DNA of 64,000 bases from Candidatus Acidiferrum typicum (GTDB lineage: Bacteria > Acidobacteriota > Terriglobia > Acidiferrales > UBA7541). Both the position numbers and the translations under genes were made by a program. Each line of letters starts with the position of its first letter. The stretch's first letter is position 1. The notes beneath the pieces are model-generated. The model searched no databases, was not told where the DNA came from, and saw only the letters and a list, made by a program, of their open reading frames with translations. Positions 26,740-35,939 of this stretch are shown here, piece after piece. The stretch spans positions 62,001 through 126,000 of the forward strand of contig DLMH01000198.1 of NCBI GenBank assembly GCA_002478115.1, in the 5' to 3' direction.

Positions 26740-27876
26740 TCAGGCTGGACCCGCACTGTAGCGGGCACACAGCTCTGACGCGAATTTTTCAAGGTGTCCA
26801 AAAGTGATAGCTTCTCGGATTTGACGCATGGTGTCAAGGTAAAAGTGGACGTTGTGGTGGGTCGCCAGGATCGCCGCGGTGATCTCTCCGGCGGCAAACA
26901 AATGCCGAAGATAGGCGCGCGAGTAGCGCCGGCACACACTGCAAGAACAATTTGCATCCACCGGCCGCTGGTCCTCAGCATAGCGCGCGTTCTTGATCAG
27001 CACGCGCCCTTCGCTGGTATACAGGCAGGCGTGGCGCGCCGCTCGCGTCGGCAACACACAATCCATCATGTCAATGCCTCGGGCGACGTAATCGGCCAAC
27101 TGCTCCGGGCGTCCCGCGCCCATCAGATAGCGCGGGCGTTTTTTGGGGAGGAGTGCCGTGACCTGTTCGCTCATTTCACAGGTGAGTTCGTGCGGCTCGC
27201 CGACGGCCAGGCCGCCGACGGCGTAGCCCGGAAAATCTAACTCGAGCAATTGCCGCGCGCTCTCGCGACGTAGATCGGGGAATGTCGCGCCCTGTACAAT
27301 GCCGAACTGCCACTGGGGCTGTTCCCCGTTGCGCTGCGCGGCGTCCAGAAAATACTTTCTTGCACGGCGCGCCCATGCGGTGGTGCGTTTCAGCGCCGCT
27401 TCGGCCACTTCGCGGGGCGCGGGCGTCTCGATGCATTCGTCCAGCACCATGGCGATGTCCGGACCAAGAGCGAGTTGGATCTCCGCCGCTTTTTCCGGCG
27501 TGAGCAAGTGCTCCGAACCATCCAGATGCGAGCGGAAGCGCACGCCGTCGTCGCTGATTTTCCGCAAGTCGGCCAGACTGAATACCTGGTAGCCGCCGGA
27601 ATCCGTGAGGATCGCCCCGCGCCAGGACATGAAGGCGTGCAGCCCGCCGAGTTTGCGAATCAGTTCGTGCCCGGGCCTTAGATAGAGATGATAGGTATTG
27701 GCGAGGATGATGCCCGCGCCGAGTTGCTCGAGCGCTTCCTGAGTGAGGCCCTTGACGGTTGCGGCAGTCCCCACGGGCATGAATACCGGCGTCTCGATGA
27801 CGCCGTGCGGCGTGCTCAAACGGCCGCGCCGCGCTCCGGTGGGATCGGTTTGCACAACTTCAAACGAAAAGTTCAC
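26740..27876 (-). CDS. tgt: tRNA-guanine transglycosylase Tgt
   Basis: Tgt swaps guanine-34 for preQ1 in tRNAs for Asp, Asn, His and Tyr, the key step in queuosine formation. 378 residues. The base-binding motif is ILTDSGGYQVFSL (Asp92), and the catalytic-Asp region is LPTRAARHACLY near 280. Zinc ligands are in NCSCSVCRRYSRAYLRHLF and a later His (THHNVHFYL). The gene precedes yajC on the same strand, a common bacterial order. The start is supported by the family N-terminus FSFEVVQTDPTGARRGRL. Confidence 0.97.
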   Translation of the reverse strand: MNFSFEVVQTDPTGARRGRLSTPHGVIETPVFMPVGTAATVKGLTQEALEQLGAGIILANTYHLYLRPGHELIRKLGGLHAFMSWRGAILTDSGGYQVFSLADLRKISDDGVRFRSHLDGSEHLLTPEKAAEIQLALGPDIAMVLDECIETPAPREVAEAALKRTTAWARRARKYFLDAAQRNGEQPQWQFGIVQGATFPDLRRESARQLLELDFPGYAVGGLAVGEPHELTCEMSEQVTALLPKKRPRYLMGAGRPEQLADYVARGIDMMDCVLPTRAARHACLYTSEGRVLIKNARYAEDQRPVDANCSCSVCRRYSRAYLRHLFAAGEITAAILATHHNVHFYLDTMRQIREAITFGHLEKFASELCARYSAGPA

Positions 27877-27888
27877 GCCCCCAGTGTA

Positions 27889-28635
27889 TCAGGAGAAAAT
27901 GAACGCGATCCCCATCCGCAAGACGACGTAAACCGCCATCACGGTGACGGCAATCGTGAGCGACTTGCCACCTTTTAGCTTTTTGGGATTGGTCGCGGCG
28001 AATCCGATGGCGATCAAAACCAAAACCCATATCACAAAAATGTCCACGTTTTTGCAGAGCGCATCGAGCCACTTCGGCACGTCATCCGGCAGAAACGCCG
28101 CCACATTGGTGGCCACGGGATTTTGCAGGTCCACCGTGCCCACAGGTTTAAGGAAAAGCACCAGCAGAAGCAGCAGGCTACCGATATAACTGGGCACAAA
28201 GGCGTGCGACACAATCCCCAGTGACGTCTTGAAGTCCGTGTTTGCCCCGCCAAGCAGGTTGTACGAACCCCACATCACCAACGCCACGACTAAAAGAATC
28301 ACGATGGGCGCCGGTGCGCCGAAAATGTAGCTGCTGATCGGGGCAAACTTCGCTCCGGCCTCGATCTGCTGCTGCTTCTGCTCGGGGGTGAGTTGTGACG
28401 CGCGCGAACTCTTCTCGATTTGCTGGCTCACGTAGTCCCGCCAGTTCATCCTCTGATTCAGACTAACCGCCGCGAGCAGCCCCAGCACGGCCATAATGAC
28501 CAAGGGCAATAACCAACTGGGTTTACGGACGATGTCTTCAAATGTGGCTTTCGGCGAGAATAAAACGCCCACGATGCGGCCAAGGGGCGAAATGGCCGCG
28601 CGTGGCTGTGCGCCGGCTACAGGTATAGTTGCCAT
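27889..28635 (-). CDS. YIP1-family integral membrane protein
   Basis: 248 residues with about five membrane helices (WLLPLVIMAVLGLLAAVSL, PIVILLVVALVMWGSYNLLG, YIGSLLLLLVLFLKP, IFVIWVLVLIAIGFAAT, LTIAVTVMAVYVVLRMGIAF). The N-terminal LGRIVGVLFSPKATFEDI is the typical start of bacterial YIP1-domain proteins. Function unknown. GGAGGAG upstream of ATG 28635 settles the start. Its stop is 12 nt before the tgt start, so the two may be co-transcribed. Confidence 0.8.
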   Translation of the reverse strand: MATIPVAGAQPRAAISPLGRIVGVLFSPKATFEDIVRKPSWLLPLVIMAVLGLLAAVSLNQRMNWRDYVSQQIEKSSRASQLTPEQKQQQIEAGAKFAPISSYIFGAPAPIVILLVVALVMWGSYNLLGGANTDFKTSLGIVSHAFVPSYIGSLLLLLVLFLKPVGTVDLQNPVATNVAAFLPDDVPKWLDALCKNVDIFVIWVLVLIAIGFAATNPKKLKGGKSLTIAVTVMAVYVVLRMGIAFIFS

Positions 28636-28704
28636 CGAGGACTCCTCCCCACAGGTTTGCACGTACTTCTGCTGTGGGTTCTACTATTGAGCAGGGGGAA
28701 AATA

Positions 28705-29517
28705 TCACACTACGGGATTGCGGGGTAGCTCCGGGACGGCGGCGAGCAACTCCATGGTGTAGTCCGCCTCCGGCGCCGTCAGAATCATCTCCGCCGGCCC
28801 GAATTCCACGAATTGCCCGGCGCGCATCACCGCGATGTGCGTGGCCAGTTGCGCCACCACGGGTAGGCTGTGCGAGATGAACACATAGGTCAGTCCCAGT
28901 TCGGCCTGCAATTCCCGCAGGAGCAACAGCACCTGCGCCCCGACGGAAACATCCAGCGCGGAGACTGGTTCGTCCGCCACCACCAGTTTGGGTTTCAGGA
29001 TCAGCGCCCGGGCAATCCCGATGCGCTGCCGCTGGCCGCCGGAAAATTCGTGCGGGTAGCGCGGGAGCGCGTCCTCGCCAAGGCCCACGCGCTGCAGAAT
29101 CTCCCCCGCCTTCGCCAGGCTCTCCGTGCGCGGCAATTGCGGCTCATGGATCGCCAGGGGTTCCGCGACGATTTCGCCCACCTTCATCCGCGGATTCAGC
29201 GACGCGAACGGGTCCTGAAAAATCATCTGCATCTGGCGCCGGTAGGTGCGCATGTCTTTTGGCGAAAGTCCCAACAAGTCCGTACCTTCGAAAAGGACCT
29301 TGCCTTCGTCGGGCTCGATCAGGCGCAAAAGTATGCGGGCCAGCGTCGTCTTGCCGCAGCCGCTTTCGCCCACAATCGCAAACGTCTCGCCGGCCGCGAC
29401 AAAAAAGCTGATGTCATCCACGGCCGCGAAACGCTCGCCTTTCCCGCTGGCAGTGAGAATGCCTCCGCCTCTCTGGTAATGCTTGCGGAGGTTGCACACT
29501 TCGAGCAGGTGGCTCAT
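28705..29517 (-). CDS. Oligopeptide/dipeptide-type ABC ATPase (OppF/DppF-like)
   Basis: 270 residues. Walker A GESGCGKTT, Q-loop MIFQDPFASLNPR, signature SGGQRQRIGIARAL, Walker B LVVADEP, H-loop FISHSLPVV. The Q-loop sequence is typical of OppF/DppF ATPases of peptide or nickel importers. The usual C-terminal Opp extension is missing, as the protein ends shortly after YTMELLAAVPELP. The start overlaps the stop of the OppD-like gene by 4 nt (ATGA), so translation is coupled. No permease or binding-protein gene is nearby. Confidence 0.88.
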   Translation of the reverse strand: MSHLLEVCNLRKHYQRGGGILTASGKGERFAAVDDISFFVAAGETFAIVGESGCGKTTLARILLRLIEPDEGKVLFEGTDLLGLSPKDMRTYRRQMQMIFQDPFASLNPRMKVGEIVAEPLAIHEPQLPRTESLAKAGEILQRVGLGEDALPRYPHEFSGGQRQRIGIARALILKPKLVVADEPVSALDVSVGAQVLLLLRELQAELGLTYVFISHSLPVVAQLATHIAVMRAGQFVEFGPAEMILTAPEADYTMELLAAVPELPRNPVV

Positions 29518-30482
29518 AGCAGCACGCACCTGGCGGCGTGGCCGCTCTGCGCGGGACGAAAATCCGGCACACCGCACTCGCATTCCGCGCGGCGATACGC
29601 ACAGCGCGGCGCGAACGCACAGCCCGGCGAAAGTTCCGTCAATTGCGGCACTGTTCCGGGAATTGGTGTGAGCTTCCCGCGCTCGAGCGTGGGGGAAGCC
29701 GCCAGCAGCCCTTGCGTATAGGGATGCAGCGGCTGCATCAGCACACTAGCCGCAGGTCCTTCTTCGACCACGCGCCCCGCGTACATCACCGCCACGCGTT
29801 CCGCCACTTTGGCCACCACGGCCAAATCGTGGGTGATGAAGAGCAGCCCCAGCTCCATTTCACGGCGCAAACGGTCCAGCAACTCCAGGATCTGCTTTTG
29901 CACGGTGACGTCGAGCGCCGTCGTGGGTTCATCGGCAATCAGCAACTTGGGCCGCGCGGCCAGCGCCATGGCGATCATGGCGCGCTGCCGCAGGCCCCCG
30001 GAAAGTTGATGCGGGAATTGCTTTGCGCGCACTTCGGGTTCCGGCACGGCGGCTTGCTCGAGCGCGGCAATCACGCGGCGATCCACGACGCTGCGCGGCA
30101 GACCCGGCTCGTGCGCCCAGATGGCTTCTTCAATTTGCGTGCCGATGCGCAGCACGGGATTCAGCGAAGTCATGGGTTCCTGAAAAATCATGGCGATTTC
30201 ACGCCCACGCACTTCGCGCCACTCCGGCTCGCTTAAGTTCGCCAGGACTTTGCGTTGCCCGTCTGCGGCGCTCAGGAAGGCTTCACCGCTCACGCGCGCT
30301 CCCGGCGGAAGTAATCCCATCAGCGCGAGTGACAACATCGTTTTGCCGCTGCCGGATTCGCCGACAAGCCCCAAGGCTTCGCCGCGGGCGATGCGCAGCG
30401 TAACCTCATTCACCGGCCGCACCCAGCCCGCGGCTGTGGGGAGTTCCACGGTCAGTAAATGAATGCGCAGCAACTCGTCCAT
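29514..30482 (-). CDS. Oligopeptide/dipeptide-type ABC ATPase (OppD/DppD-like)
   Basis: 322 residues. Walker A GESGSGKTM, Q-loop MIFQEPMTSLNPV, signature LSGGLRQRAMIAMAL, Walker B LLIADEPTTALD, H-loop FITHDLAVV. The C-terminal oligopeptide/dipeptide domain is present (LHPYTQGLLAASPTLERG, then GCAFAPRCAYRRAEC with its Cys set). It pairs with the OppF-like ATPase downstream. A complete importer also needs two permeases and a binding protein, which must be encoded elsewhere. Confidence 0.9.
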   Translation of the reverse strand: MDELLRIHLLTVELPTAAGWVRPVNEVTLRIARGEALGLVGESGSGKTMLSLALMGLLPPGARVSGEAFLSAADGQRKVLANLSEPEWREVRGREIAMIFQEPMTSLNPVLRIGTQIEEAIWAHEPGLPRSVVDRRVIAALEQAAVPEPEVRAKQFPHQLSGGLRQRAMIAMALAARPKLLIADEPTTALDVTVQKQILELLDRLRREMELGLLFITHDLAVVAKVAERVAVMYAGRVVEEGPAASVLMQPLHPYTQGLLAASPTLERGKLTPIPGTVPQLTELSPGCAFAPRCAYRRAECECGVPDFRPAQSGHAARCVLL

Positions 30483-30619
30483 CGCCCTATCATACGGTTT
30501 CGCCGGTGTCCCGGGGCAAGAAAGCCGGGGTTGTTGCGCGGCCGCAAAGCAGTTCCGGATAGCACAAACTCGCCGACTCTCTCACCCAATAAGCAAGAGC
30601 GGCGGCTAGAATGGAGTTC

Positions 30620-31504
30620 ATGAGCAACATCACCTGTCCTCTTTGCGGCTCGCCCATCAAACAGCGGGGGTTTTTCGGTCAGGGAAAACCGTTTTGCATC
30701 CAGTGTGGCTGGAATCTGGAGCGGGCGGAGAATTCACTGAAGGAAAAATCGCGCGTTTCGCAGTTCATACTTGTGGCCTTTGCTGTTTTGGCGATTGGCT
30801 TATTCTGGGTTACCTCGAGCATAGACCGAGGTAAACACCCGGTTACTGCCCTTCCGATTCTCGCCATCTTTGTACTCGCGGGCGGATTACCTCTTTGGAG
30901 CTACCTTTCTACGAAGCGCGCCATCGCTCTCGCCAGAGCTACTCCATCCGTGCAGGGGGTGCAGGTACAGCCTGTCCCGGATGCATTTCTGCAGAGGATT
31001 CAATCTCTGCCCCGGCCACGCCGCGTCCGTTTTCGTTTTCCGGGAGCCCGTGCCGGGATTGTCGTGTTCGCCTTTGCCATCCTCTTCGGAATAATGTTCT
31101 TTGCCACAGCCCGTAGTGGAGCACCGGTGGGCCCGAGGAATGCCACGCCGTTGCCGTACGTCTTCTTTGTGGGCCCGATTGTCTTTGTGGGCCTGGTTGT
31201 AGGGATCGTGATCATTCCCGCGCTGCTGAAGGAGAAGCGCAACCGTCCTCTCTTCCAGGATGGAGAAGTGGCAGCGGCCCGCGTTCTTGCGCAACGCACC
31301 GTAGCTCAGGGGAAGAGCAGCTACAGCCAAATTGATTATGAGTTCCGCGCTTCCGACGGCCAGACGATCCGCAACTCCGAGCGGGATCTGAGCCAAAAGG
31401 TGTTCGAGGACATGTTGATTCCGGTTTTCTATGATCCCCGCGAACCTTCCCGGTGCGCGGCGCTTTGCGCCAGTTACTCCAAGTTGCCTGACGCCGAGGG
31501 CTGA
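30620..31504 (+). CDS. Zinc-ribbon membrane protein of unknown function
   Basis: 294 residues. An N-terminal zinc ribbon has CPLC (about 6-9) and CIQC (about 26-29), in MSNITCPLCGSPIKQRG. Four membrane helices follow (FILVAFAVLAIGLFWVT, ALPILAIFVLAGGLPLWSY, GIVVFAFAILFGIMFFAT, YVFFVGPIVFVGLVVGIVII). The C-terminal 90 residues (QRTVAQGKSSYSQIDYEFRA, then FYDPREPSRCA) resemble DUF3592-type domains. An ATG 9 nt upstream (30611) is also possible; the Cys-motif spacing argues for 30620. Confidence 0.65.
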   Translation: MSNITCPLCGSPIKQRGFFGQGKPFCIQCGWNLERAENSLKEKSRVSQFILVAFAVLAIGLFWVTSSIDRGKHPVTALPILAIFVLAGGLPLWSYLSTKRAIALARATPSVQGVQVQPVPDAFLQRIQSLPRPRRVRFRFPGARAGIVVFAFAILFGIMFFATARSGAPVGPRNATPLPYVFFVGPIVFVGLVVGIVIIPALLKEKRNRPLFQDGEVAAARVLAQRTVAQGKSSYSQIDYEFRASDGQTIRNSERDLSQKVFEDMLIPVFYDPREPSRCAALCASYSKLPDAEG

Positions 31505-31505
31505 T

Positions 31506-31625
31506 TCATCGCTTGGCGAGCGGAAGCACAAATTTCCACGCGGTGTGCGTCTCGGAGAACCCGACGACCTTTACGTACTTCCATTTCGCCTTCCTTCCCG
31601 CAGCCAGCACATCCCCGTCGGACAT
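31506..31625 (-). pseudogene. Possible gene remnant or small ORF
   Basis: A 39-codon minus-strand frame encodes MSDGDVLAAGRKAKWKYVKV, then GFSETHTAWKFVLPLAKR, ending 2 nt past the stop of the convergent zinc-ribbon gene. The residue mix is protein-like (Trp, Tyr, Lys, no low complexity), but it is very short with no ribosome site. It could be the C-terminal remnant of a lost gene. Weak support. Confidence 0.2.
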
Positions 31626-32192
31626 ACGATCCACGGCGCATCATCTGCCCGTTAATTAACGACGCTCCGATAATAAACTATCAGGCTCTATGGCTAGACC
31701 GGATTCCTCACCAGGGCGTGGCAGGAGACAAACCGCAGGGCTCCCACCAGAAAGCGGCGGGCGGGTAAACCGCGCGGATTCGCCCTGCGTTACACAATAG
31801 AGCGCGCCTATCTAGGGATCGGCCACTACAAAACGAAGGCGCTTCGGAAAAGCAGATTCCTCGCTGCGCTCGGAATAACCAATGTGTTTACGAGTTGCCG
31901 AGATGGTGCCGAGCAAGGCGCGACCCCTGTCTGAACGGCCCGGCAAAGGCTGTTCGGTTCGCCATTACGAACAAAACGCCGGCCCGAGAATTACAACAAT
32001 GACAATCGCGGCAATCTGCTGTGTTCTTTATCATCAGAAAACGCTGCTCCGCGAGCCGGATTTCTTGTGTACGGGGATGTTCTCCACTTTCCAAGATTGC
32101 TCCGTGGGAAGCAAGAACTTGCTGGACACACCCGCCAGCAAATTCTTTGCGGGTCGCGTTGCCCGGCCCTAATCTGGAGCCGGAGCTATTCC
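31626..32192. other. Intergenic region, no supported gene
   Basis: Holds one degenerate REP-like unit (CAGATTCCTCGCTGCGCTCG at about 31855) and otherwise short unremarkable open frames. No promoter or structure stands out. Confidence 0.5.
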
Positions 32193-32717
32193 ATGGACGA
32201 TGCGCGCTTCCCCAAGATCATTTATTTCCTGATGCTCGTGGCGGGCCTTTTGCAGTGGGTGCGATTCTATCCGCTGCTGCCAGAAAGAATGGCATCGCAT
32301 TTCGGCTACGACGGCACGCCGAACGGCTGGCAACCCAAGGACGGATTTTTTCTCCTTATGCTGCTGGCGGTGGGCTTAACGTTTGGCGTCTCTTTCCTTG
32401 TGCCGCGCCTCATTGCCGCTCGCCCTGACAACCGCGTCAATCTTCCGCACAAGGACTACTGGCTGGCACCCGCGCGCCGCGAGGAAACTTTTCGTTTCAT
32501 CGCCGCGCAGATGGCCTGGTTCGGCTGCGCCATCCTGTTCATTATCCTTTTTGCCACTTTTCTGGCCATTCGGGCCAATTTTTCGCCGGACAGCCATTTC
32601 GACAATGACACCATGATCAAAGTGCTGGCCGCATTCCTCTTCGTGACGGTTCTCTGGATCGTTCATTTCCTCCGCCACTTCTATCGCCTGCCGGCGGATG
32701 CTTCTTCCCGCCCCTGA
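32193..32717 (+). CDS. DUF1648-domain membrane protein
   Basis: 174 residues with three to four membrane helices. The N-terminal part (IIYFLMLVAGLLQWVRFYPL, then LPERMASHFGYDGTPNGWQP) matches the DUF1648 domain found in SdpI-like and related membrane proteins, where LPxxxxxHFxxxGxPxGW is conserved. Later helices are FFLLMLLAVGLTFGVSFLV, MAWFGCAILFIILFATFLAI and VLAAFLFVTVLWIVHFL. Function unknown. ATG 32193 was chosen at the domain start, with GGAGC upstream. Confidence 0.7.
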   Translation: MDDARFPKIIYFLMLVAGLLQWVRFYPLLPERMASHFGYDGTPNGWQPKDGFFLLMLLAVGLTFGVSFLVPRLIAARPDNRVNLPHKDYWLAPARREETFRFIAAQMAWFGCAILFIILFATFLAIRANFSPDSHFDNDTMIKVLAAFLFVTVLWIVHFLRHFYRLPADASSRP

Positions 32718-33026
32718 GGAAAAAGCGAAAAATCTCAATTGTTAATTTTTCTTCGGGCGTTTTGTTTCTCAGGGTGTTTCCTCACTCGCACATCGCGCGA
32801 ATCTTCATTGACTCCCACACTACAAGGGACTAGCGTAACGAAGTAGAAGTCGTCGGTGTCATTCGCCCGTTGCGAAGCGACTACAGGTTCCCGCACAACG
32901 CGGGAGTCGCCCTCGCAAGGTTCAACGCCCGTTAACGTCCGGTCCTTCACTTTGCCCCGGCAAAGCGGCAGACGAGTTGGCACATAGAACGCTTCTTTGC
33001 TTTCTCCAGTTCTCAGGACGGAGGCC

Positions 33027-33242
33027 ATGAAAAAATATCTCATCGTGATCGAAGAAACGGGAGCGGGTTATGCCGCCTATTCCCCGGATTTGCCCGGCTG
33101 TGTTTCATCGGGCCACACCCGCAACGAAGTGGAGCGCAACCTGCGCGCCGCGCTCGCGCTGCACCTGAATGACTTGCGCGAGGAAGGCCAATCGGTGCCC
33201 GAACCGCATACTTATTCCGCTTATATGGAGCTTCTTCCCTGA
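33027..33242 (+). CDS. hicB: HicB-family antitoxin, solo copy
   Basis: 71 residues: MKKYLIVIEETGAGYAAYSP, then DLPGCVSSGHTRNEVERNLR, the degenerate RNase-H-like HicB fold (YxAYxPDLPGCxxxG). It is closely similar to the second HicB at 33557, sharing MKKYLIVIEET and the EPxTYSxYxEL ending. No hicA lies directly with it; the nearest is 130 nt downstream, past a hairpin. It may be an orphan or may cross-talk with the downstream pair. GGAGG lies just before the ATG. Confidence 0.9.
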   Translation: MKKYLIVIEETGAGYAAYSPDLPGCVSSGHTRNEVERNLRAALALHLNDLREEGQSVPEPHTYSAYMELLP

Positions 33243-33247
33243 CCGAA

Positions 33248-33281
33248 AGCAGGAACGCCCGGCTTTCACCGGGCGTCTGCT
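33248..33281 (+). terminator. Hairpin after the first hicB, probable terminator
   Basis: AGCAG-GA-ACGCCCGG-CTTTCA-CCGGGCGT-CTGCT pairs over 13 bp with a 2-nt bulge, starting 6 nt after the stop. It lacks a clear T-run, so termination may be partial. Confidence 0.5.
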
Positions 33282-33371
33282 CTACGAGTTTCGAGTTTCG
33301 TGCTCTCTAGAGTTGGTGAAAGGCACGATCAGTGATTGACGCACAGTTGTTCCAAGACCTAGGTTAAAATC

Positions 33372-33560
33372 ATGAAGGTACGAGATGTGATCCGGCTTTT
33401 GGAAGCCGACGGCTGGTACCTTGCGCGAATCCGAGGTAGCCATCGTCAATACAAACATCCGGCAAAACGAGGCTTGGTGACATTGGCTGGCAAGCCCGGT
33501 GAAGATCTGGCGCCGGGGACTCTGAATAGCGTCATGAAACAGGCGGGACTCAAATCATGA
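33372..33560 (+). CDS. hicA: HicA-family mRNA interferase toxin
   Basis: 62 residues, the normal HicA size. It has the double-stranded RNA-binding-like fold with the catalytic histidine in GSHRQYKHP (His24). MKVRDVIRLLEADGWYLARI is the usual start (KxRDVIxxLxxxGW), and DLAPGTLNSVMKQAGL the usual end. HicA cleaves mRNA and is neutralised by HicB. The stop overlaps the start of hicB by 4 nt. Confidence 0.93.
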   Translation: MKVRDVIRLLEADGWYLARIRGSHRQYKHPAKRGLVTLAGKPGEDLAPGTLNSVMKQAGLKS

Positions 33561-33772
33561 AGAAGTATCTAATTGTCATCGAAGAAACTAGTACAGGCTT
33601 TTCCGCTTACTCGCCCGACCTGCCGGGCTGCGTCGCGACGGGTGCAACGCGAGCGGAAGTTGAAAAGAACATGCGCGAGGCGATCTCTTTCCACCTGGAT
33701 GGGCTGCGCAAGGATGGCGAACCTGCTCCTGAACCACGCACATACTCCACCTATGTCGAACTGCCCGCATAA
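33557..33772 (+). CDS. hicB: HicB-family antitoxin, paired copy
   Basis: 71 residues: MKKYLIVIEETSTGFSAYSP, then DLPGCVATGATRAEVEKNMR. It overlaps hicA by ATGA, the typical coupled hicA-hicB order, so this is the cognate antitoxin. It has no added DNA-binding domain, so repression of the operon would need another region or factor. It is much like the solo HicB at 33027. Confidence 0.93.
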   Translation: MKKYLIVIEETSTGFSAYSPDLPGCVATGATRAEVEKNMREAISFHLDGLRKDGEPAPEPRTYSTYVELPA

Positions 33773-33825
33773 TCGGGGATGAACGCGGGGAACAACACCT
33801 CTCTTTTGTTTTGAATTGCGCTTTT

Positions 33826-35565
<1,740 letters not shown>

Positions 35566-35939
35566 AACACTCCTCCCGCACTTCTATCCGGATACTTCGT
35601 TTCTGGCATCAGGCGGGCAAGCCTGCACACTCCTCGCACCGAGCACAAACGGACGGCTCAAGATATCGAAGGGGAGGGATGCTATCCTCCGCGAAGCTCC
35701 TAATTTTTTCAGTGAAGCCCTGTACGCTGCGCCCTTTGCCTGCTGCTGCCGCACGCTTGGCCCGCTTGCCGAACCGATCCCTAAACGGTTCCTCGTCAAC
35801 CCACACTAATAATGGATGCCCGGGGGAGCGAAACCGTTATTCGCACAACCCTTTTACGCTACACGTTTAAGTCCTGCCAAGTCAACCATTCCTTGCAAGG
35901 AAACGGGGCCGCCCGGCCATCTTCCCTGCCGCAAACGGC
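35566..35939. other. dnaG-rpoD intergenic region
   Basis: 374 nt between the dnaG stop and the rpoD start, unusually long for this gene pair. It contains no supported gene. It probably holds an rpoD-specific promoter, but no clear -35/-10 pair was found. Confidence 0.5.

Noticed and set aside
32735..33043. 102-codon minus-strand frame upstream of hicB
   Set aside because: It overlaps the hicB start region, has no family signal and no ribosome site; treated as chance.
33300..33371. Leaderless promoter directly before hicA (TAAAAT next to the ATG)
   Set aside because: No -35 box at acceptable spacing; the only TTGACG is 23 nt away.
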